Shown: positions 1 through 9,623, counted from the stretch's first letter. The stretch is DNA of 14,847 nucleotides from Stenotrophomonas sp. UBA7346 (GCA_002471015.1 DKPB01000005.1:1-14847), one strand, 5' to 3'. Notes: generated from the sequence alone by a model not told the origin. Made by a program: numbers and translations.

Positions 1-1179
<1,179 letters not shown>

Positions 1180-1273
1180 GGCAGTCACGGCAGAGGAACA
1201 GGCCTGCAATCTAACGCAGCACCACACCCTTTGAATATCGATTATTGCTCGGCCATGTGTTAGAAAAACTCAC
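1180..1273. promoter_or_regulatory. trpB / lysR divergent intergenic control region
   Basis: This 94-bp spacer must hold both divergent promoters. It contains an AT-rich core (about 1231-1247, centred on ATCGAT) in otherwise GC-rich DNA. A perfect 6-bp dyad CATGTG (1254-1259) / CACATG (1271-1276), spaced by 11 nt, runs into the lysR start codon. A wider pair, TCTAAC (1210-1215) / GTTAGA (1259-1264), is also inverted. Dyads of this type in a divergent spacer are what LysR-type regulators bind to activate the target gene and repress their own. No -35/-10 pair is convincing on either strand. No tryptophan-rich leader peptide is present, so there is no sign of attenuation. The role is inferred from position. 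Confidence 0.5.
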
Positions 1274-2167
1274 ATGAAAGATGCCAATACCCTGCCCTCG
1301 CTCAACGCCTTGCGTGCTTTCGAGGCCGCCGCCCGCCTGCGCAGCGTCAGCCTTGCCGCCGCCGAGCTGCACGTTACCCATGGCGCGATCAGCCGCCAAC
1401 TGCGGCTGCTGGAAGAGGAGCTGGGGCTGAGCCTGTTCGAGCGCGAAGGCCGTGGCATCCGCCCGAATGGGGCCGGCCACCGTCTGCTGGAAGCCTGCTC
1501 CGGTGCGTTCTCGCAGCTGCGCGATTGCGTGGCTGCCTTGCGCCGCCCGACCCGCAACGAGGCCTTCGTGCTGGGCTGCCCGGGCAGCCTGCTCGCCCGC
1601 TGGGTGATCCCGCGGCTGCAGGACCTGCAGCGTGACCTGCCCGGTCTGACCCTGCACCTGGCCGCCCAGGACGGCGACTTCACCCCACGCCTGGACGGGC
1701 TGGATGCCGCCCTGCTGCTGGGACAGGCGCCCTGGCCCAGCGGCTGGCAGGTGCACGTATTGGCCACCGAGCGGATCGGCCCGGTGTTCAGCCCCTCGCT
1801 CAAGGGCGCACACGTGCTGGCCCATCAACCGGCCGAGGCCTTGCTGGACCACGAACTGCTGCACACCCGCTCGCGCCCGCAGGCCTGGCCGACCTGGGCC
1901 GCGCTCAATGGCATTGATACCGGCGCGCTGCGCTATGGCACCGGTTTCGAGCACCTGTACTACCAGCTTGAAGCCGCCGTGGCCGGGCTGGGCATTGCCA
2001 TCGCACCGGAGCCGCTGGTGGCGGAGGATCTGGTCAACGGCCGCCTGATCGCGCCGTGGGACTTCGTGGATACCGAGGGCTGTTGGGCACTGTGCACCGC
2101 CGGTGGCCGCGAAGATCCGCGGGTGGGCATGCTTGCCGGCTGGCTGGAGAAGCAGCTGGCCCGGTAG
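1274..2167 (+). CDS. LysR-family transcriptional regulator, probable TrpI-like regulator of trpBA
   Basis: The 297-aa length is normal for LysR regulators. The N-terminal winged helix-turn-helix covers about residues 8-65: LNALRAFEAAARLRSVSLAA, then helix 3 around THGAISRQLRLLEEELG and the wing LFEREGRG. The effector-binding domain follows from about residue 92 (VLGCPGSLLARWVIPRL) to the end, with the usual GLGIAIAPEPLV segment near residue 235. It resembles the GcvA/TrpI/AmpR branch. It is transcribed away from trpB across a 94-bp spacer, the classic layout of a LysR regulator with its target. In pseudomonads TrpI activates trpBA in response to indoleglycerol phosphate; extending that role here is inference from position. 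The ATG lies inside one arm of the 1254-1276 dyad, compatible with autorepression. The Shine-Dalgarno is weak. Family certain, target likely. Confidence 0.9.
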   Translation: MKDANTLPSLNALRAFEAAARLRSVSLAAAELHVTHGAISRQLRLLEEELGLSLFEREGRGIRPNGAGHRLLEACSGAFSQLRDCVAALRRPTRNEAFVLGCPGSLLARWVIPRLQDLQRDLPGLTLHLAAQDGDFTPRLDGLDAALLLGQAPWPSGWQVHVLATERIGPVFSPSLKGAHVLAHQPAEALLDHELLHTRSRPQAWPTWAALNGIDTGALRYGTGFEHLYYQLEAAVAGLGIAIAPEPLVAEDLVNGRLIAPWDFVDTEGCWALCTAGGREDPRVGMLAGWLEKQLAR

Positions 2168-2181
2168 GGCGGCATTGCCGT

Positions 2182-2197
2182 GAAAGCCTGAAAGCCT
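2182..2197. repeat. Tandem 8-bp duplication (GAAAGCCT x2)
   Basis: Two adjacent perfect copies of GAAAGCCT lie 14 bp past the lysR stop codon and just before the inverted repeat at 2210-2238. It may be a small duplication scar. No function is apparent. Confidence 0.5.
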
Positions 2198-2209
2198 ACC
2201 CCTCCCCAA

Positions 2210-2238
2210 CCCTCCCCTTGCCTGCGGCAAAGGGAGGG
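2210..2238. repeat. GC-rich inverted repeat between convergent genes, REP-like / possible bidirectional terminator
   Basis: CCCTCCCCTTGCC (2210-2222), a TGC loop, then GGCAAAGGGAGGG (2226-2238) form a 13-bp stem with one mismatch (C2217 opposite A2231). A CCCCTCCCC tract (2199-2207) immediately precedes it. It lies between the convergent ends of lysR and telA, the standard position for a shared transcription stop. No U-tract follows on either strand, so a canonical intrinsic terminator is not shown. CCCTCCCC-type palindromes are, from memory, common dispersed intergenic repeats in Xanthomonas/Stenotrophomonas genomes, so REP-like is the preferred reading. The rest of the 2168-2288 gap shows nothing recognisable apart from a short tandem repeat at 2182-2197. 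Confidence 0.65.
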
Positions 2239-2288
2239 GGTAACAGCACCGGTCCGTTGTATCTGGTGCATCGACGGTTTCGTGAATC

Positions 2289-3392
2289 CTATGCCGCGCT
2301 GCCCTGCGTCGGCAGGGCCAAACGCTGCTGCACGTCCTCGCGCAGGCGTGCCAGCTCCACCTCGGCCTGCTGGCGTTGCTGCATGCCTTCGCGGTGGATG
2401 TTGCGCACCTCCTCCACCGTGGCGATCAGCTGCTCATGCACATGCCGCAAGGTCGCCACGTCGATCACCGCCCGTTGGTTGGCCTTGGCCGTTTCCACCG
2501 AGGTCTGCCGCATCAGGTCGGCGTTGCGCCGCATCAGCTCATTGGTGGCATCGTCGATGGCATTGGACAGCTCCACCGCGTTCTTCTGCTCACCCAGCGA
2601 CAGCTGGATGGCGAACTGGCGCTTCCACGACGGAATGGTGATGTCACGCACCGCATTGAATTTTTCGATCAGCTGGATGGCATTGGCCTGGATCAGCCTG
2701 ATCATCGGCAGCGACTGATCGGCAGCGTGCTGCATCACCGTCAGGTCGCCTACCCGCTTGTCGAGCAGGCGGATGGCATTGTCGATCTCGCCGCGGCGGA
2801 TGCGCGACTGCGGGTCTTCCTGCCCGACCAGCCCCTGGAGCTCGTTGGTGAGCTCGGCCAGCCGCTGCTTGCCGGCGGCAATATGCAGCCCCAGGCTCTG
2901 TCGCTCGTCGCGCACGATGACGTGCATGCGGTCGAACTCGCCGACCCGCTGGCCCATCAGTGCCTGCTGCGCGCCCACGTCACGCATCAACTGCTCGATC
3001 TGCTGGTTGGTATCGCTGAATTTCTGCACCAGCTCGCCCTTGGAGGCGCGCATGCGGTCGATCAGGCCACCGATCACCGGCACCTTGGAACGCTCGTTCA
3101 AACCGTCCAGCTTCAGCGAGCGGGCAATGCGTACCACCTCGCCCAGCTTGTCGCCGGACGCGTCAAGGTCGCGGTTGCGCACATGATCGAGCAGCTGAGT
3201 CGAAAACGCCGCGCTCTTGCCCGCCGCCTCGCGGCCGAACACGTGCAGGTTGCCCGGGGTGATGTCGTCCAGCGTACGCACGATCTGCGCGATCTGCGGG
3301 CGATCGGCCTCGGTCAGCCCCAGTGCCACCAGGGTGGTGGCATCCACGTCCGCGGAAGGGCCGGCCGGCAGTGGCAAGGCGTCCTGGGTCAT
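2289..3392 (-). CDS. TelA/KlaA-family 'toxic anion resistance' protein
   Basis: This 367-aa soluble, almost wholly helical protein has no signal peptide or TM segment. It matches the TelA family (PF05816-type), named for plasmid tellurite resistance but widely linked to membrane and envelope stress. Family-like stretches are LVALGL (about 21), VPVIGGLIDR (104-113), a QKFSDTNQQIEQL helix (about 123), IRRGEIDNAIRLLDKRV (198-214), and the signature LIEKFNAVRDITIPSWKRQF (241-260) followed by a DATNELMRRNADL helix. The ATG at 3392 was chosen because AAGGAG (3406-3401, minus strand) lies 8 nt upstream and MTQDALPLPAG looks native; a TTG at 3437 is open but has no such site. It is the last gene of the five-gene cassette, 64 bp after the related 237-aa gene. 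Biochemical function is unknown. Family assignment is strong. Confidence 0.92.
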   Translation of the reverse strand: MTQDALPLPAGPSADVDATTLVALGLTEADRPQIAQIVRTLDDITPGNLHVFGREAAGKSAAFSTQLLDHVRNRDLDASGDKLGEVVRIARSLKLDGLNERSKVPVIGGLIDRMRASKGELVQKFSDTNQQIEQLMRDVGAQQALMGQRVGEFDRMHVIVRDERQSLGLHIAAGKQRLAELTNELQGLVGQEDPQSRIRRGEIDNAIRLLDKRVGDLTVMQHAADQSLPMIRLIQANAIQLIEKFNAVRDITIPSWKRQFAIQLSLGEQKNAVELSNAIDDATNELMRRNADLMRQTSVETAKANQRAVIDVATLRHVHEQLIATVEEVRNIHREGMQQRQQAEVELARLREDVQQRLALPTQGSAA

Positions 3393-3400
3393 CAGCTGTT

Positions 3401-3406
3401 CTCCTT
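3401..3406 (-). promoter_or_regulatory. Ribosome binding site that fixes the telA start
   Basis: Minus-strand AAGGAG, 8 nt before the ATG at 3392. It decides between that ATG and the upstream in-frame TTG at 3437. It also suggests that telA is translated independently of the preceding gene. Confidence 0.8.
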
Positions 3407-3456
3407 GAGCAAGAAGCGCGACGCGGCGCGCGAGCAATCAGTTGCGGGGCGGCTAC

Positions 3457-4170
3457 TCACCGCAGTCTAGCCTGCATGGCCGTTACTTCGTCGACTATGC
3501 GCGCCTGTGCGTCAGTTGCCTGCGCCAGCTCTGCCGGCATGCCTGCGCTGCGTTGCGCCAGGGCCTGCTGCCGCCACAGCGGCAGCAGCACGTCGCGGAT
3601 CCGTTGGTAACGCTCGATCAGTTCCGCGCCCTGGGCATGCAACAGCCGCAGCTGATCGGCCTCGGTCTGGCGCAGCCGTGCCAGACCGCGCAGATGGTGC
3701 ACACGCCGCTGCAGTGCGGCCTGCGCGACAGGTTCGGCGGGATGTGCCTGCGCCTCGGCGGCGGCAGCCCAGGCATCGATTGCCGCCACCGCTGCATCTA
3801 CCCGCATCCACTGCTGCTGATGCCATTCAAGCTCCCGCTGCAGCACCTGCATGCCGTCATCGGCGCGCAGCAGGCAGACATCCAATTGCCCGGCCAGTTG
3901 CTCGGCCTGCAGCTGCGCCTCCACGTCACGCCCCAGCAGCCGCCCCCATAAACCCACCGCGCGCCGGATCCGGGTGCCGTCATGGGCTTGCAGGGCCAAG
4001 CGGATATTGTCCATTTCCGCCACCAGAGCCGCGGCCGCACCCGCCTTCGCTGACGGGCCGATCAAACGCTCCACCGCCGCCAGCAGCTCGCCGCCATAGC
4101 TGGCCACCGCCAGCGCATCGGTGCTGGGCAAGGCCGGCACAGGCGGCGGGGGCAGCAGCGGATCAGGCAT
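3457..4170 (-). CDS. Small TelA-like helical protein of the cassette (hypothetical)
   Basis: 237 aa, predicted soluble and mostly helical, with a proline-rich N-terminus (PLLPPPPVPALP) and many Ala/Gln/Leu heptad-like stretches. I know no named family for it. Residues 153-206 align without gaps to TelA residues 210-263 of the next gene, with about 16 of 54 identical. Shared positions include L-RV--L, LIE, RD, P-W and two glutamines. It therefore looks like a shortened, diverged TelA relative rather than an unrelated ORF. The ATG at 4170 was chosen because it overlaps the stop of the upstream ATPase gene by 8 bp (ATGCCTGA), indicating translational coupling. An open frame extends further upstream to 4230, but only inside the ATPase gene. 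Function is unknown; a partner or regulator of TelA or of the ATPase is plausible. The gene is real given coupling, codon use and homology. Confidence 0.85.
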   Translation of the reverse strand: MPDPLLPPPPVPALPSTDALAVASYGGELLAAVERLIGPSAKAGAAAALVAEMDNIRLALQAHDGTRIRRAVGLWGRLLGRDVEAQLQAEQLAGQLDVCLLRADDGMQVLQRELEWHQQQWMRVDAAVAAIDAWAAAAEAQAHPAEPVAQAALQRRVHHLRGLARLRQTEADQLRLLHAQGAELIERYQRIRDVLLPLWRQQALAQRSAGMPAELAQATDAQARIVDEVTAMQARLR

Positions 4171-7100
4171 CGTCAGGTGCGTCCTTGCCACGGCTACCCT
4201 GCTGCCCGGGCACCACGATGCTGCCGCCATAGAAGTGACGCATCAAGGCCTCATCCAGCGCCTTTTCTTCTGGCGTCCGCGCCCGCCGCGCACGCGGTAC
4301 CGCCTTGGCCGTGGTGCCCTCCTTGGACAGCCATTCCTGCAGTTGCGCTGCGAGTGCCGACAGCGCATCACCCACCTGCCCCTGCCGTTGCTGCGCAGCG
4401 ACCAATGCCTGCAGCAACGGTGCCAGATCCTGTACGGGTGCTGCTGGCGGCGGCGCGCTGGCCTCCGCTGCAGGCGCCTGCAGCACGGCAGCGGGCCGTT
4501 CGGCTACCGCCTGCAGCAAGCTCACGATCTGCGCCCACGGCGCTTCCGGCGCAGGCGCGGTTGTCGCCCCCTGCGTGGGCTCCTCACTGCGCAGGCCCTG
4601 CAGGCCGCTGGCGATATCGGCCAGCTGCGCCACCACCCGTGCGCCGGTGTCGGCATCGTCACCGCCCATCGCCTTGTCACGCATGAAGTCGTGTTTGATC
4701 TGCTCCCAGCGCGCCAGCTGCTGCGCGTCCAGCACGCCCCGCAACTCGCCCAGCTTGAGCAGGTTCTCTTCCGAACCGCTGGTCAGCAGCTGCGACTCAC
4801 CCAGGTAATGATCGGAGATCAGCTGCTGCAGCTCGGCGACATTCATCACCGGCGAGATTTTCTCCGACAGCTTGTTCATGTTGCGGTAGCTGCCCTGCAG
4901 GCGGAACGGCGGCTCGACGCGGTACTTGTCGGCCTGCGCGGCGCTGGCGATGTATTGCTGGTTGACCTGGTAAACCACTTCGCGCACCTGCATCAGCCGC
5001 TGCAGGGTGGCGACGATCTCGTTGATCTCCGCTCCGCTGTACGCATGGCTGAGCGCATTGGTGGATACCTCCTTGCCATTGGCCTTGTCGACCAGCAGAT
5101 AGAGGTCGTCCAGGTCGCGGGTGGCCATCGGCGCCAGGACCTGGCTGGAGGTCAGGCTGTTTTCGATATAGCTGAGCTTGAACGCCTCTTCCATGCCGCC
5201 CAGCACATCGCCCAGGTTGTAGATGTCGGCACGGTTGGCCAGCATGTCCGGCACCTTGAACACCTCGCCGGACTCGGTATACGGGTTGCCGGCCATCACC
5301 ACGCAGAACTTCTTGCCGCGCAGGTCATAGGTCTTGGTGCGGCCTTTCCACACGCCCTCGATGCGGCGGGTGCCATCGCACAGCGAGATGAACTTCTGCA
5401 GGAATTCGGGATGGGTGTGCTGGATGTCGTCGACATACAGCATGGTGTTGTTGCCCATCTCCAGCGCCAGGTTGAGCTTGTGCAGCTCCTGCCGCGAGGT
5501 AGCGTCCGGTGCCTGCTCCGGATCCAGCGAGCGCACTTCGTGGCCCAACGCTGGACCATTGATCTTCATGAAGACCAGGCCCAGACGATTGGCCACGTAT
5601 TCCATCAACGTGGTTTTGCCGTAGCCGGGCGGGCTGATCATCATCAGCAGGCCCATCAGGTCGCTGCGCTTGTTCTCGCCCACCGTGCCCATCTGCTTGG
5701 CGAGGTTGTCGCCGATGATCGGCAGGTAGACGTCGTTGATCAGCTTGTTGCGAACAAAGGAACTCAGCGGCCGGGCCTGAAACTCGTTCAGGCGCAGCGC
5801 TTCGCGCTCACGCGCACTGATGCGCTGGCGCAATGCCTGGTACTGCTCGAAGCCAGGCTGGAACTGGCCGCGATGCGATTGCCAACGCTGCAGGAAGTCA
5901 TCCACCGCCAGTTGCAGATGGCCCTGGCGGATGCGGGCATGCTCGCCCAGCAGGCCGCCGATATCGGCGATCAGGGTCACCTCGCGCACCTGGCTGCGCA
6001 GGGCGCGCTCGCCCAACAACATGGCTGCCGCTTCCGGCACATAGCCGGCCATGGCGGCGTACTTGTCCTGCCCACACATCGCCTGCAACCACTGCACGGC
6101 CTGCGCCCATTGCAGGGCCAGGCGCTTGGACAGACGCTGCAGGCTGCGATCGAACGCATCGGCCTGGCCAGCCGCCTGCAACTGCTCGCGCAAACCGTTC
6201 AGCAGCTGCCGCGCATAGCCACTGAATGCAAAGGTCGGCTCGCCATTGGCCAGCTCGGCCAGCAGGTACTCCGCCGCCAACGCCGGCACGCCGTTGTCGA
6301 ACGGCAGTGCCTGCGCCTGCTGGAATTCGGCCAGCGCCAAGGCGATCTCGTCGCGCAAGGCCTCCAGCCCATCGCGCACATTGAACAGCTGGGCGATGGC
6401 GAAGGCACCGGCGGCACGCTCCACCCACTGGCTGACGTTCTCGTGCTTGCTTTCGCGCCCCCAGAACAACAACGCCAGGGCACGCGACGCGGCCACATGC
6501 ACCAGCGAACCGGCGGCCTGGTACAGCGGCAACAGCGCCTGCAGGATCAGGCTGGCATCGTGATCATGGATGCCCTTCTCATAGCCTTCGCGATAGCGTG
6601 GCGCGGCGAAATCGCGCACCCGCTTGGCCAGCGCTTCGGGCTGCGCAGCCTCGCGCAGCAGCAGCTCGACGCTCAGACCATCGCGGTTGTTGATGGCTGC
6701 ATCCAGCAGCAGGCCCGCGAGGTACTCGCCGCGGTAGAGCGAGGGCGATTCCGAATCCAGCGTCACCGGCCAGTAGGCGCGCAGCGCCTCCAGTTCCGGG
6801 TCCACGATGGTTTCGTAGTAGTCGGTGCCGGTGAGGTGCACGGCCAGGCCATCGCCGCGCGGCAGGATGGTCAGGTCCAGCGGCTGGGTGTTGACGCTGA
6901 AGCGGTGCCGGCCCAGACGGATGACATTGCCGCCGCCCTCGAACAGATCCGTGCGGTCGCGCAGTGCCCGCACCGCCTGGTCACGCACGCCCTTCAGGCG
7001 CGCTTCCACGTCATCGGCCTTGACGCTGTCCTTGTACTCGCGCAGGCGCTCGGCCAGCTCACGCAATTTCAGGATCAGCGGATCACCGGCGAAGAATGCA

Positions 7101-9526
7101 TTGAGCTCATCAACCGTGGTGAAACGCTCGGTGCGCTTGGCCAGGCCGTCGAGGATGCGATTGGCCGCGTCCAGTACCGATTGCGCCTTGCGCTGGCGCG
7201 CATCCAGCAGGGTCTGCTTGTGCGACTCGAAGGTGTCCAGCAGTTCCTCACGCTTGCTGAGGATGTCGCCCAGGAACTGCTCATGCTCACCGAACTGGCT
7301 CTCCAGTTCCTCCAGCTGCACCATCAGGCGCGACAGCTGTTCGTCAGCCCGCTCCGGGTCCGTGGCCAGCCCCAATGCGCTGGTGATGGCCTGGCTGAAC
7401 AAGGAGAACTGTGCGCCGAACTGTGCCACGGCCTCGGCCGAACCCAGCGAGCGGCGGCGCTGGTCGGCGCGCGCGCGCGCCTGGTTGAGCTTGGCGTAGA
7501 TGCCGGAAATGGCCTCCACCACGCGCGTGCGCTGCGCGGCGTCGTCCACCTTCAGGCTGGCCATCAGCTCGGACAACATGTCCAACTCGGCCGACATCGT
7601 CTGCATCTGCACGATCTGCTCGGACAGCTGCCTGGCGGTCTGCGCTACCTGCGCGGCCGCATCCAGCTCCTGCAGTCGATCGGCAAACGGCTGCAGTGCC
7701 TTGTCGCTGCCGAGAAATTCACCCGCCGCTGCACCAACCCGGTCATGCGCCTCCTGCAACGACGCATTCATCGCATCGATGGCGGCAACGTCCACATAAC
7801 GGAAGTCACGTACGGTCAGCAGCCGTCCGCGCAGCTTGCCAATCTCGCCAAGGCTGTCAACGAACTCACCAATCTTCGACCAATTCTGCGGCTGCAGGCG
7901 GCCAAGCAGGGTCTTGTGCTGGGCAGTGACCTCCGCCATCGCCTGCGCCGACTGCTTGCGAATGCTCTCGACCTTCTCGTACTCGTCGAGCATCGACTCG
8001 CCGGTGGCACTGATCTCGCGCAGCAGCGTGGCGGCGCCGTCGCAGTTGGCGTCGTCCAGCCAGTGGTGGGCATCAAACAGGCGGCGGGCGTTATGGGTGA
8101 GCAGTTCGTAACGCGCCAGCGATACTTCGCGGCTGTCGATCTCGCGCCCCAGATCCAGCAGGTTGGAGATGCCTCGCACCAGCTCGGCATTGCCGATGCG
8201 GGCCATGAAACTGGTGCCGGCCGGGCGGTGGGCCGCAAATTCGTCGCTGCTGAACGGGGTCTGCCAGACCTGCATCGGGTGGATGCGGGTGGGCTCCTCG
8301 TTCTCGGCATTGAACAGCACCATGCGACCATCGCGCAGGAAGGCGTAGCCCAGCCCGAACACCGGATTCTGCAGGGCACGCTGGATGCTGTTGTAGACGA
8401 ACAGCGCCGATTTGCCGGCCTCACGCTCGTAGAAGATGTACAGCATGTCCTCGCCGTTGGGCGAGCGGATCGAGCGCTTGTACTTCATCCCCTGCATCGA
8501 GGCGTCGAACGCCTTGTGCTCGCCGCTTTGCAGGTAGTAGCCGCCGGGGAAGATGATGCCGTGGTCGTCGGGCAGCTGCACGCAGGCCTGCACGATGGCG
8601 TCGTTGCGGACCACCTTGCCGGTCAGCGTGTTGTAGATCAGGCCGCGCCAGGTGTCCTCGCGGTAAGGCTGGATCTTGAGCAGGATCAGCGAACCCACCT
8701 GGGCGAAATCGATGGTGGCGTCATCCACCGACTGGGTACTGTCCTCGACCGGCTCGCTGTATACGCCCTGCCCGGTCTCGGTGTTGTTCTCGACCTTGAC
8801 GGTGAGATCACCGCCGGTGGTCTCGACGAAGATGGTGTCCAGGATGTTCAGGTGCGGGAAGCGGCCACTGACCAGCATGTCGCGGCCAGCCCGCGTCCAC
8901 TCGAAGTCGAACGGTGGCGGCAGAGCGATATCGCGTTCACCACGCGCGTCGATATAGGTCAGTTCGCCACCGGGCGCCATTGCCCAGCGGAACACCCGCA
9001 CATCGCTGCTGCGTTCGCCGATCTGGAACGCGGCCAGCAGCTTGCCGTCGCGCACGATCAACTGCAGCAGGCGGGCATGCTTGTAATAGGCGTAGAGTTC
9101 GGCGAAATCGTGGACGAAGCCCGGCTGCGCCAGGAAGCTGCTCTTCAGGTCCACGGGGGTGACGTCGTAGCCTTCGGCACCTTCCACCATGCGGTAGAGC
9201 CCGAACACATCCTCCACCCGGGTCTGCGTCTTCAAGCCGATGAAGACGTTGTAGCCGAACAGCAGCAGGTCGTCGCCAACCTGGACGATGTCGCGGCCGA
9301 CGCAGTTGTTCTCGGTGCGGATGCGGAAGCGCCCGATCACCTCCATCCGGCTGTCGCCGAACTCCTGCAGGCGGCGCTGGTTCATCGCCTCCACCACCTG
9401 CCGCAGGCGTGCGCCCTGATCACTCAGGCGCTTGCGCAGCACCTCGTAGGCGCCGCCTTGGGCGACCGCCTGGTCAGCAATGGACGCGGTGTCCTGCGGG
9501 CTTGCGCCCTCGTTGGTATCAGCCAT
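4163..9526 (-). CDS. Giant AAA+ ATPase of the 'DNA repair ATPase' (DUF3686-type) family
   Basis: 1787 aa, no signal peptide or TM segment. Residues about 30-430 form a large, probably beta-rich domain (IRTENNCVGRDIVQVGDDLLLFGYNVFIG), the part I associate with DUF3686. Residues about 440-830 are largely coiled coil. An alpha-rich linker leads to a C-terminal AAA+ module: Walker A SPPGYGKTT (K1304), Walker B MLYVDD (D1366, D1367), sensor-1 in VVMAGNPYTE (N1414), and a likely arginine finger in LANRADIYNLGD (R1432). The module resembles MoxR-type AAA+ proteins. The second Walker B acid is Asp, not the usual Glu. A Pro/Ala/Gln-rich tail (about 1580-1750) precedes a basic end. The 'DNA repair' label is inherited database wording; nothing seen here proves it. 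ATP-driven remodelling at the flotillin membrane platform is an inference. ATG 9526 has AGGGA 7 nt upstream. Start, stop and family are secure. Confidence 0.92.
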   Translation of the reverse strand: MADTNEGASPQDTASIADQAVAQGGAYEVLRKRLSDQGARLRQVVEAMNQRRLQEFGDSRMEVIGRFRIRTENNCVGRDIVQVGDDLLLFGYNVFIGLKTQTRVEDVFGLYRMVEGAEGYDVTPVDLKSSFLAQPGFVHDFAELYAYYKHARLLQLIVRDGKLLAAFQIGERSSDVRVFRWAMAPGGELTYIDARGERDIALPPPFDFEWTRAGRDMLVSGRFPHLNILDTIFVETTGGDLTVKVENNTETGQGVYSEPVEDSTQSVDDATIDFAQVGSLILLKIQPYREDTWRGLIYNTLTGKVVRNDAIVQACVQLPDDHGIIFPGGYYLQSGEHKAFDASMQGMKYKRSIRSPNGEDMLYIFYEREAGKSALFVYNSIQRALQNPVFGLGYAFLRDGRMVLFNAENEEPTRIHPMQVWQTPFSSDEFAAHRPAGTSFMARIGNAELVRGISNLLDLGREIDSREVSLARYELLTHNARRLFDAHHWLDDANCDGAATLLREISATGESMLDEYEKVESIRKQSAQAMAEVTAQHKTLLGRLQPQNWSKIGEFVDSLGEIGKLRGRLLTVRDFRYVDVAAIDAMNASLQEAHDRVGAAAGEFLGSDKALQPFADRLQELDAAAQVAQTARQLSEQIVQMQTMSAELDMLSELMASLKVDDAAQRTRVVEAISGIYAKLNQARARADQRRRSLGSAEAVAQFGAQFSLFSQAITSALGLATDPERADEQLSRLMVQLEELESQFGEHEQFLGDILSKREELLDTFESHKQTLLDARQRKAQSVLDAANRILDGLAKRTERFTTVDELNAFFAGDPLILKLRELAERLREYKDSVKADDVEARLKGVRDQAVRALRDRTDLFEGGGNVIRLGRHRFSVNTQPLDLTILPRGDGLAVHLTGTDYYETIVDPELEALRAYWPVTLDSESPSLYRGEYLAGLLLDAAINNRDGLSVELLLREAAQPEALAKRVRDFAAPRYREGYEKGIHDHDASLILQALLPLYQAAGSLVHVAASRALALLFWGRESKHENVSQWVERAAGAFAIAQLFNVRDGLEALRDEIALALAEFQQAQALPFDNGVPALAAEYLLAELANGEPTFAFSGYARQLLNGLREQLQAAGQADAFDRSLQRLSKRLALQWAQAVQWLQAMCGQDKYAAMAGYVPEAAAMLLGERALRSQVREVTLIADIGGLLGEHARIRQGHLQLAVDDFLQRWQSHRGQFQPGFEQYQALRQRISAREREALRLNEFQARPLSSFVRNKLINDVYLPIIGDNLAKQMGTVGENKRSDLMGLLMMISPPGYGKTTLMEYVANRLGLVFMKINGPALGHEVRSLDPEQAPDATSRQELHKLNLALEMGNNTMLYVDDIQHTHPEFLQKFISLCDGTRRIEGVWKGRTKTYDLRGKKFCVVMAGNPYTESGEVFKVPDMLANRADIYNLGDVLGGMEEAFKLSYIENSLTSSQVLAPMATRDLDDLYLLVDKANGKEVSTNALSHAYSGAEINEIVATLQRLMQVREVVYQVNQQYIASAAQADKYRVEPPFRLQGSYRNMNKLSEKISPVMNVAELQQLISDHYLGESQLLTSGSEENLLKLGELRGVLDAQQLARWEQIKHDFMRDKAMGGDDADTGARVVAQLADIASGLQGLRSEEPTQGATTAPAPEAPWAQIVSLLQAVAERPAAVLQAPAAEASAPPPAAPVQDLAPLLQALVAAQQRQGQVGDALSALAAQLQEWLSKEGTTAKAVPRARRARTPEEKALDEALMRHFYGGSIVVPGQQGSRGKDAPDDA

Positions 9527-9587
9527 CGATTGTTCCCTGCCATGGCGCCCACCCGGCCAGTGGTGGAGCGGGCACCATCATCCACGC

Positions 9588-9616
9588 GGGCCGCCGCTGC
9601 CAGGCAGGCGCGGCCC
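9588..9616. repeat. GC-rich hairpin in flotillin-ATPase intercistronic gap
   Basis: GGGCCGC, a 2-nt internal bulge, CTGC, loop CAG, GCAG, a 2-nt bulge, GCGGCCC: an 11-bp broken stem between flotillin (stop 9660) and the ATPase start (9526). It is the larger of two hairpins in this 133-bp gap. With no U-tract it is more likely an mRNA-processing, stabilising or attenuating element than a terminator. Confidence 0.55.
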
Positions 9617-9623
9617 CGTCAGC

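Noticed and set aside
1180..1273. Tryptophan attenuator or leader peptide before trpB
   Set aside because: The only small frame on the trpB strand (MAEQ) has no tryptophan codons, and no terminator/antiterminator stem pair with a U-tract is present.
3393..3437. Longer TelA start at an in-frame TTG (3437)
   Set aside because: The ATG at 3392 has an AAGGAG 8 nt upstream; the TTG has no ribosome binding site and adds residues that do not look family-like.
7467..7480. (GC)7 dinucleotide tract inside the ATPase gene as a phase-variation switch
   Set aside because: Short, encodes a normal Ala-Arg run in a coiled coil, and is expected by chance in DNA of this GC content. No off-frame design is apparent.
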